A DNA stretch of 64,000 nt from Marinibactrum halimedae (GTDB taxonomy: Bacteria > Pseudomonadota > Gammaproteobacteria > Pseudomonadales > Cellvibrionaceae), in the NCBI RefSeq assembly GCF_021234875.1, contig NZ_JAJQVM010000006.1, positions 62,001 through 126,000 on the forward strand, given 5' to 3'. Positions 58,102 to 64,000 of the stretch are shown piece after piece. The notes beneath the pieces are model-generated. The model had not been told where the DNA came from. It saw nothing but the letters and a program-made list of their open reading frames with translations, and did not search any database. Numbering within the stretch: the first letter of the stretch is position 1; each line of letters begins with the position of its first letter. The position numbers and the translations under genes were made by a program.

Positions 58102-59211
58102 TTATACTTTCGCAATAATATCTTTTTCAGCCTTTGCTTTCGCATCAGCTTTATTACGAATCATTCGCTCCAAATTATCCACCAAAGAATCATTCTTGAG
58201 CTTTGAATTGGCTTCACCGTCTACATAAATTAAATTGGGCTGGCCACCCGCTAAGCCAATATCCGCTTCTTTTGCTTCACCCGGGCCATTGACGACACAC
58301 CCGATAACAGCAACATCCATCGGTGTAGTGATATCTTCTAAGCGCTGCTCCAACTCATTCATGGTTTTAATCACATCAAAATTTTGACGAGAGCAACTCG
58401 GGCACGCAATGAAATTGATTCCTTTAGAGCGCAATTTCAAACTTTTCAACAAATCCCAGCCAACTTTTACTTCCTCAACAGGGTCTGCCGCCAAGGAAAT
58501 ACGCAACGTATCGCCAATACCATCCATCAGTAACGCACCTAAGCCAACAGCAGACTTAACCGTGCCTGAGCGCAATCCACCCGCTTCCGTAATACCTAAA
58601 TGCAAGGGCTGATCGATCTTGGTCGCCAATTGACGATAAGCTTCCACTGCCATGAAAACATCCGACGCCTTCACGGACACTTTAAAGTCGGGAAAATCAA
58701 ATCTATCCAGAAAGTCGACATGCCGCATTGCAGACTCAACAAGAGCCGCAGGCGTGGGCTCACCATACTTTTTCTGTATGTCTTTTTCTAAAGATCCGGC
58801 ATTAACACCAATTCGAATGGGAATATTTTTCTCTTTTGCTTTTTCGATCACGGCCTGAATGCGTTTTTCACGGCCAATATTGCCCGGATTGATACGGAGG
58901 CAATCGACCCCCAAATCTGCAACACGCAGCGCAATGCGATAATCAAAATGGATATCGGCCACCAAAGGTACCGTCACTTGCTCTCGGATTTTCCCAAACG
59001 ATTCTGCTGCTTCCAGACTTGGGACAGATACACGAACAATATCCGCCCCAGCGTTTTGAATACGCTGGATCTGATCAACTGTAGCGGCAACATCCGTTGT
59101 TTCTGTATTGGTCATACTTTGAACGGAAATGGGCGCATCGCCACCTACAGGTACATTACCCACCATAATTTGGCGAGATTTACGTCGTTTTATTGGAGAT
59201 TCAAAATGCAT
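58102..59211 (-). CDS. ispG: 4-hydroxy-3-methylbut-2-enyl diphosphate synthase IspG
   Basis: IspG (GcpE) performs the sixth step of the MEP isoprenoid route with a 4Fe-4S cluster. 369 residues. The TIM-barrel opening [40 protein letters not shown] is standard. Cluster cysteines are in [13 protein letters not shown] and [22 protein letters not shown]. The ATG is 60 bases after the rodZ stop, and hisS follows after about 100 bases. The reductant is probably a flavodoxin, possibly the FldB-type protein in this window. Confidence 0.97.
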   Translation of the reverse strand: MHFESPIKRRKSRQIMVGNVPVGGDAPISVQSMTNTETTDVAATVDQIQRIQNAGADIVRVSVPSLEAAESFGKIREQVTVPLVADIHFDYRIALRVADLGVDCLRINPGNIGREKRIQAVIEKAKEKNIPIRIGVNAGSLEKDIQKKYGEPTPAALVESAMRHVDFLDRFDFPDFKVSVKASDVFMAVEAYRQLATKIDQPLHLGITEAGGLRSGTVKSAVGLGALLMDGIGDTLRISLAADPVEEVKVGWDLLKSLKLRSKGINFIACPSCSRQNFDVIKTMNELEQRLEDITTPMDVAVIGCVVNGPGEAKEADIGLAGGQPNLIYVDGEANSKLKNDSLVDNLERMIRNKADAKAKAEKDIIAKV

Positions 59212-59271
59212 AATTTAGTTTCATCGTGTTTAACACCCGTTCCTCAGTGACTCAGTACTATACACTGAACA

Positions 59272-60462
59272 TCATCGTGAAAGGGGCAAAGTGACACGCA
59301 GTGTATTACGTGTCCCTCTTGGCGTTAACGAAATCGGCTCGTCATCAATTGCAAAGGATTGCACAGCGTGAACATTACCAAACATAAATTCAAATGGTGC
59401 AAAACCACTCAGGACTAAAGAGCCTCCTGCAGCACGCAAGCCGGCATACACAGAATCGCCATAAGCATCTTTAACTTCCAGCCAACAGTCGTCTGAAAAC
59501 TCTAACCAAATAGAACGTTCTACGGCGTCAATCTGAGCACGACGCGCTTGCTCTATTGCAGCCTGGGATTCTGCATCAAGGGTGGCCGGCGCCATTTCTA
59601 CATGCGAAGCAGCATTTGCTAAGGTTTCACCTGTTGCGTAACGACCAACCGGATCAGGATTGGGTGCCAAGCGTTTTTGCGCCTCTGATACCCCTTCATT
59701 AACTTCGGTCTTACCAGCAGCTACATCAATAACTGCACCATCAACAACTACACCATCAAAAACTTCATCACCTGCAATATTTTGCTTATCAGGTTGCAAA
59801 CGAGTACCGCCACCATCGCTTGACGTGCTTAATTGATGAGTACCGGATTGAGTCACTTTTTCCGCCAAGAATGATTCAACTTGTTGATTAGGGACTAAAT
59901 TTCGTCTCTCTATTTCCTTCACGCTCACAGAGTTTGATAAATTGGATAACTGAGAAGGAGAGGGGGTGGTGGACTGTGGAACTGTGTCAGAAACCACCAA
60001 CTCAGGTGATATGGAAGCCGCCGCCAATGGGATTTCGTTCTTTTCTCCTGTACTCCAAAGGGCGTACCCCCCCCAACAGATCAATGCCATGGCGCCAATG
60101 ACAATAGGCCAAGTCCATTCAGGGTGCGGCTTTTCAATAGGCTCCCGCATGGGTTGTGGAGCTGCCTCAGGGTGCGAGCTACCCGATGAGCTGGAAGGTG
60201 CATGCTCTTGATCATACCATCGCACCAACGGCTCAGGATCGATCCCAAGCCAACGCCCATAAGAGCGGAGATACCCTCGAATATAGGCCGGTGCAACTAA
60301 GCTTTCAAAATGATTCGACTCCAGCGCTTCAAGCTTCGCTGAACTCATATTCAACGCTGCAGACACTGTGGAAAGATCAATCCCTGAAGCTTCACGAGCA
60401 TCTCGAAGTACATCACCAGCGGATAAAATCGTTACGGTTTCTGTCTCAATTTCTATGGTCAT
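59272..60462 (-). CDS. rodZ: Cell-shape protein RodZ
   Basis: RodZ links MreB filaments to the membrane. Residues about 13-75 are the cytoplasmic helix-turn-helix (LRDAREASGIDLSTVSAALNMSSAKLEALESNHFESLVAPAYIRGYLRSYGRWLGID). One membrane segment follows near 114-134 (TWPIVIGAMALICWGGYALWS), then a periplasmic linker of about 150 residues rich in Ser/Thr/Val, and the DUF4115 domain at the C-terminus (SIWLEFSDDCWLEVKDAYGDSVYAGLRAAGGSLVLSGFAPFEFMFGNVHAVQSF). 396 residues. It follows pilW by 14 bases. Confidence 0.95.
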   Translation of the reverse strand: MTIEIETETVTILSAGDVLRDAREASGIDLSTVSAALNMSSAKLEALESNHFESLVAPAYIRGYLRSYGRWLGIDPEPLVRWYDQEHAPSSSSGSSHPEAAPQPMREPIEKPHPEWTWPIVIGAMALICWGGYALWSTGEKNEIPLAAASISPELVVSDTVPQSTTPSPSQLSNLSNSVSVKEIERRNLVPNQQVESFLAEKVTQSGTHQLSTSSDGGGTRLQPDKQNIAGDEVFDGVVVDGAVIDVAAGKTEVNEGVSEAQKRLAPNPDPVGRYATGETLANAASHVEMAPATLDAESQAAIEQARRAQIDAVERSIWLEFSDDCWLEVKDAYGDSVYAGLRAAGGSLVLSGFAPFEFMFGNVHAVQSFAIDDEPISLTPRGTRNTLRVTLPLSR

Positions 60463-60476
60463 CGAAGTACCGCAGT

Positions 60477-61250
60477 TTACTGATTCGCCAAACGTTTATA
60501 CTCAAGGTATTCATTGGAGTAAGGGTATCGGTTTTTTAGCGCCAACACCAAACTCGCTTCTTTATCTTTGTTTCCAAAGATTCTTTCCAATCGAATACCT
60601 AACCACAAAGAGCGGGGGCTGGGCTTATTTTTCTGCTCAAAGCGGTCTATATACTCTTTGGCCGCAGAATAGTTCCGAAGTTTAAATTCAATTTCTGCCA
60701 GCTCAATCAGAGCTGCTCCCAATTGGCGATTTAACATCACTGCGTGTTCTAAGCTGGCTTTGGCTTTATCTTCATCTCCAAGTTTCAATGCAGTCTGGCC
60801 AAGATTTAATAAAGCGGTATCACGACGTTCGTATTCGATGTCTTTTCCACTGATATCAAATTGATCAATCGCTTCTTCAAGTCGCCCTTTACTGGCTAGA
60901 AATACACCATAATTGTTTCTGGCAGCACTGTAGCCTGGATCTATACGAATGGCATTTCGGAACGCTTTTTCGGCAAGTTCAGACTCACCCTCTAGCTGGT
61001 AGAGCATGGCCTCAGCGTTGAATATTCTAGGATCAGAACGATTGATATCGCGAGCGCGATTAAGATTGGTACGAGCGGCATCTCGATTACCTTGACGGAT
61101 ATAGCCCAGGGTGAGCTGTAGTCGAGTGGCGAGGGATTTTTCTTTATCGATACTGGGCTTGGCACCCGTAGTCGTTGTTACACAACCTGACAAGATCGCT
61201 GCCATTAACCAAACAACAAAAGGAAACCCAAATTGTCTCCACCGGCTCAT
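60477..61250 (-). CDS. pilW: PilW/PilF-type TPR lipoprotein (type IV pilus biogenesis)
   Basis: 257 residues: a signal peptide with lipobox LSGC (LMAAILSGCVTTTT), then about six TPR motifs (ATRLQLTLGYIRQGNRDAARTNLNRARDINRSDPRIFNAEAMLYQLEGESELAEKAFRNAIRIDPGYSAARNNYGVFLASKGRLEEAIDQF). The PilF/PilW outer-membrane pilotin helps PilQ secretin multimers assemble. It lies in the conserved rlmN-pilW-rodZ order. Confidence 0.93.
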   Translation of the reverse strand: MSRWRQFGFPFVVWLMAAILSGCVTTTTGAKPSIDKEKSLATRLQLTLGYIRQGNRDAARTNLNRARDINRSDPRIFNAEAMLYQLEGESELAEKAFRNAIRIDPGYSAARNNYGVFLASKGRLEEAIDQFDISGKDIEYERRDTALLNLGQTALKLGDEDKAKASLEHAVMLNRQLGAALIELAEIEFKLRNYSAAKEYIDRFEQKNKPSPRSLWLGIRLERIFGNKDKEASLVLALKNRYPYSNEYLEYKRLANQ

Positions 61251-61433
61251 TCACACCCCCAGTGTACTGTTATCGTCAGCTCTCTTTCAGGCTGCTCTTA
61301 TTAAACACCGTATTTTTATTAATGTATCTTTTATTAAACAACGCGATAGTGGGTACAAAATAGTGGGCACAAACTAGGCGTAAGACAAAACAGACCGCCT
61401 CCGAGACGCAAACCGGTTAGACTCAACACAACC

Positions 61434-62624
61434 TTACTGTATCAAACGAACTGGTTCATCTACTGCGCTTTGTAGCGTGTTACGGTAGCGCTCGCTTCGT
61501 CGCGTCCGGTCATTCACACTACCCGCCAATTGCCCACAAGCCGCATCAATATCATCGCCACGCGTCGTGCGAATGGTAGTGGTATAACCGGCAGAAATCA
61601 AAATATCTTGAAACCGACGCAGTGCGTTATTACTCACTCGCTTATAGTTCGAAAGTGAAAATGGATTAAACGGTATAAGGTTGATCTTAACCGGAACCTC
61701 TTTCAATAGTTCCGCAAGCTCATAAGCGTGCTCAGGGCGGTCATTCACCTTATCGATCAAGGTGTATTCGATGGTAATTTTGCGATGAGAATCAGGTAGG
61801 CCCTCAATGTAACGTTGAGCGCTATCGAGCAGCATTGCAATGGGGTATTTTTTATTGATGGGAACCAATTCGTTGCGAAGCTCATCATTAGGGGCGTGCA
61901 ATGAAATAGCCAAACACGCATCCGTGTATTGCCCTAATTTGTCCAACGCAGGCACGACACCAGAGGTACTTAATGTTACTCGACGCTTCGATATACCGTA
62001 GCAATTGTCGTCCATCATCAACGCCATGGAATCCACAACGTTATCAAAATTTAATAAGGGCTCGCCCATGCCCATCATCACAACATTCGTGACTTTTCTA
62101 GGTCCATCCGGCATTAATTGACCAAAAGACTTTGCCGCAATCCATACTTGGCCGATAATTTCTGCAGCACTCAAGTCTCGGTTAAAACCTTGCTTACCAG
62201 TGGCGCAAAAACTGCAGTCTAAGGAACATCCGACTTGAGAAGAAACACACAAGGTTCCACGCTCTCCATCGGGAATAAACACTGTTTCAACGACATTGCC
62301 ACCCGGAATAGAAATCAAAAACTTTCGGGTACCGTCCGATGAGTCCAATTGCTGCATCACCTCTGGCGCTTTTACACACGCAAGAGTATGGAGCTTTTTA
62401 CGCAAGTCTTTGCTGATGTTGGTCATCAAGTCAAAGTCTGAGATGCCCAATTGATGAATCCATTTGAGAACTTGCTTAGCACGAAAGGGCTTTTCGCCAA
62501 TACTAACGAACCAATCTTGCAATTTTTGGGGGCTTAATCCCAACAAATTCACTTTTTCCATCGTCGGTGATTTGACGCCTTCAGCGCCCGTTACCACAAC
62601 TTTAGAATTCATCTCATCCGACAT
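61434..62624 (-). CDS. rlmN: Dual-specificity RNA methyltransferase RlmN
   Basis: RlmN makes m2A at 23S rRNA A2503 and tRNA A37. It is a radical-SAM enzyme with the CxxxCxxC cluster in [26 protein letters not shown] and the second essential cysteine near the C-terminus in [13 protein letters not shown]. 396 residues, with [23 protein letters not shown] in the barrel. It is about 30 bases downstream of ndk and upstream of pilW. Confidence 0.97.
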   Translation of the reverse strand: MSDEMNSKVVVTGAEGVKSPTMEKVNLLGLSPQKLQDWFVSIGEKPFRAKQVLKWIHQLGISDFDLMTNISKDLRKKLHTLACVKAPEVMQQLDSSDGTRKFLISIPGGNVVETVFIPDGERGTLCVSSQVGCSLDCSFCATGKQGFNRDLSAAEIIGQVWIAAKSFGQLMPDGPRKVTNVVMMGMGEPLLNFDNVVDSMALMMDDNCYGISKRRVTLSTSGVVPALDKLGQYTDACLAISLHAPNDELRNELVPINKKYPIAMLLDSAQRYIEGLPDSHRKITIEYTLIDKVNDRPEHAYELAELLKEVPVKINLIPFNPFSLSNYKRVSNNALRRFQDILISAGYTTTIRTTRGDDIDAACGQLAGSVNDRTRRSERYRNTLQSAVDEPVRLIQ

Positions 62625-62653
62625 CTCAATACCTCAAACATTCAATGCCACAA

Positions 62654-63079
62654 TTAACGTGGGCAAATCTCTTCGTCAGCGAAGAAGTAGCTGATTTCAC
62701 GAGCCGCTGATTCAGTAGAATCTGAGCCATGAACCGCATTCGCGTCAATGCTGTTGGCAAAATCAGCACGAATAGTACCTGCCGCCGCTTCTTGTGGATT
62801 CGTAGCGCCCATCAAATCACGATTGGCCATCACCGCGTTCTCACCTTCAAGAACCTGAACCACAACAGGACCAGAAGTCATGAATTCAACCAAATCTTTA
62901 AAAAATGGACGTTCTTTGTGCTCTGCGTAGAAACCACCGGCTTTTTCGTCGTCCAGTTTTACCATTTTCATTGCAACAATGTTCAAACCCGCCTTTTCAA
63001 AACGAGCATTAATTTCGCCAATAACATTTTTTGCAACAGCGTCTGGCTTAATAATGGATAATGTGCGTTCTACTGCCAT
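62654..63079 (-). CDS. ndk: Nucleoside diphosphate kinase Ndk
   Basis: Ndk transfers phosphate from NTPs to NDPs through a phosphohistidine. 141 residues with [32 protein letters not shown] at the start and [28 protein letters not shown] at the end; the active-site His is in NAVHGSD. It is the head of the ndk-rlmN-pilW-rodZ series and lies 350 bases from the iscS-like gene. Confidence 0.98.
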   Translation of the reverse strand: MAVERTLSIIKPDAVAKNVIGEINARFEKAGLNIVAMKMVKLDDEKAGGFYAEHKERPFFKDLVEFMTSGPVVVQVLEGENAVMANRDLMGATNPQEAAAGTIRADFANSIDANAVHGSDSTESAAREISYFFADEEICPR

Positions 63080-63429
63080 GAAAGTCTCCGAATTGCAGTT
63101 TACGTGAATAAAAATCAGGTTTACGAACGTATTTTTAACCGCTCGTTCAGTGCCGACACCCTAGGAAAAGCCTCGTTATTTCGACACCACCCCAAAATCG
63201 AGGGCGGATTATACGCCCATTACCATGAATTTCCTATGACTGAGAAGCAAGCCTGTGTTCCTGCGAAAATCCGAAAGCGGCCACGGTTTATCACAACGAT
63301 GATCAACACCACTAAACACCGCACCGCATCGCACCAACCCAGCTCGAAAAAAACGCTCTAAAGATGTCGGGACATAAAGGTGGCACTACATAGTGGTAAA
63401 AAATTATATAGTGGTAACACATAAAAGCA
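63080..63429. other. Intergenic region between the iscS-like gene and ndk
   Basis: About 350 bases where many gammaproteobacteria carry iscU, iscA, hscB, hscA and fdx. No remnant of these is visible. A direct repeat ATAGTGGTAA lies at about 63389 and 63406. Confidence 0.6.
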
Positions 63430-64000
63430 TCAGGATGACAAACGTGAAAGCTGTTCAAGAACATTACCCACGATATCCAAAGTTTGAGAGATATCATCCT
63501 GCGTGGTAAATCGACCGATACTGAATCGAAGCGAACTGTGTGCCAGTGACGGTGGCACGCCAATGGCCGTTAATACATAGGATGGCTCTACACTGGCTGA
63601 TGTGCACGCAGAACCGGATGAAACTGCAATATCTTTGAGAGCAAAGAGCAAATGCTCGCCATCCACACACTGAAAGCCTACATTCAGAATCCCAGGCCAT
63701 TTAGAAGTTTGATCGCCATGAAACACCACCCCTCCCAAAGTCTGAAGACCATCGGCCAGTAACATAGACAAGCGTGAAATACGCTCAGCATCACCCTTTC
63801 TCTGCTGACCTGCAAGTTCAAAGGCTGCCCCCATACCAACACATTGGTGCGTTGCTAATGTACCTGAGCGGTAGCCTCTTTCGTGTCCCCCGCCATGGAT
63901 TTGAGCCGCTATCGATAGAGGTGGACGACGACGGACATAGAGCGCCCCAACCCCCTTTGGGCCGTATATTTTATGCGCGCAAACAGACAATAAATCAATA
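63430..64000 (-). CDS. iscS: Cysteine desulfurase, IscS-type (C-terminal part; 5' end beyond the window)
   Basis: The frame continues off the right edge; about 190 residues are visible. SVCAHKIYGPKGVGALYVRRRP contains the PLP lysine (first K). QIHGGGHERGYRSGTLATHQCVGMG and AVSSGSACTSASVEPSYVLTAIGV with the sulfur-carrying Cys follow, then LAHSSLRFSIGRFTTQDDI. These are typical of IscS. The protein stops at EQLSRLSS, about 20 residues before the usual IscS C-terminus, whose tail (PLWEMYK...) contacts IscU. Other reading frames do not restore that tail. No iscU follows. It may supply sulfur for tRNA thiolation or other acceptors. Confidence 0.9.
   Translation of the reverse strand, partial: IDLLSVCAHKIYGPKGVGALYVRRRPPLSIAAQIHGGGHERGYRSGTLATHQCVGMGAAFELAGQQRKGDAERISRLSMLLADGLQTLGGVVFHGDQTSKWPGILNVGFQCVDGEHLLFALKDIAVSSGSACTSASVEPSYVLTAIGVPPSLAHSSLRFSIGRFTTQDDISQTLDIVGNVLEQLSRLSS

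Overview
The window looks like part of the chromosome of a motile, Gram-negative marine-type gammaproteobacterium. The evidence is the gene order ndk-rlmN-pilW-rodZ-ispG-hisS-yfgM-bamB-der, the carboxy-SAM tRNA pair cmoA/cmoB, a CpxRA-type two-component pair, a lipoprotein-rich envelope gene set and a sigma-54-type flagellar regulon. Base composition looks moderate by eye (not computed). I cannot name a genus.

Layout. 1-686: N-terminal part of a secreted protein, probably a glycoside hydrolase (minus). 953-13138: a flagellar rod/hook cluster read right to left, flgBCDE then flgFGHIJKL, ending in a glycosyltransferase. A terminator and a near-perfect sigma-54 promoter separate flgE from flgF. 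13397-19185: a type VI secretion (T6SS) island without the structural apparatus. It holds hcp, vgrG, a small VgrG/PAAR-associated protein and PAAR, then a lipoprotein followed by a class-3 lipase, which I read as an immunity-effector pair. 19250-20660: repeat-bearing DNA and a REP-associated transposase homologue (RAYT) whose catalytic His-x-His motif is gone. 21081-24554: a PP2C phosphatase, a stand-alone histidine kinase and a receiver-TPR protein. 24836-26726: cmoA, cmoB. 26945-30195: flavodoxin fldB (minus), cpxR-cpxA (plus). 30222-32070: a COG3235-like membrane protein and a diguanylate cyclase with a sigma-54-like promoter almost identical to that of flgF. 32153-37030: rluB, scpB, scpA, yciO and a PHP-domain nuclease (minus). 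37346-42142: inner-membrane protein, YciI protein, SH3/coiled-coil protein behind a Fur-like box, cyclophilin, an atypical PdxJ and an XdhC-type protein (plus). 42256-45496: guaB-guaA (minus). 45847-52857: xseA, a Cache chemoreceptor and a TonB-dependent receptor (plus). 52978-64000: der, bamB, yfgM, hisS, ispG, rodZ, pilW, rlmN, ndk and the 3' part of an iscS-like gene (minus).

How the parts connect. The flagellar cluster, the chemoreceptor and probably the diguanylate cyclase form a motility/c-di-GMP theme under sigma-54. The T6SS island supplies the tube, the spike and one lipid-degrading toxin with its lipoprotein antidote. The right-hand third is conserved housekeeping: GMP synthesis, tRNA charging, isoprenoids, the outer-membrane assembly factor BamB and cell shape. 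The least ordinary items are the HUH-less RAYT protein, the lipase/lipoprotein pair, the shared sigma-54 element, the atypical pdxJ behind a Fur-like box, the IscS-like gene that ends early and sits directly upstream of ndk, and a possible CRP-controlled small RNA upstream of the chemoreceptor. No tRNA, rRNA, CRISPR array, prophage or complete insertion sequence was seen.
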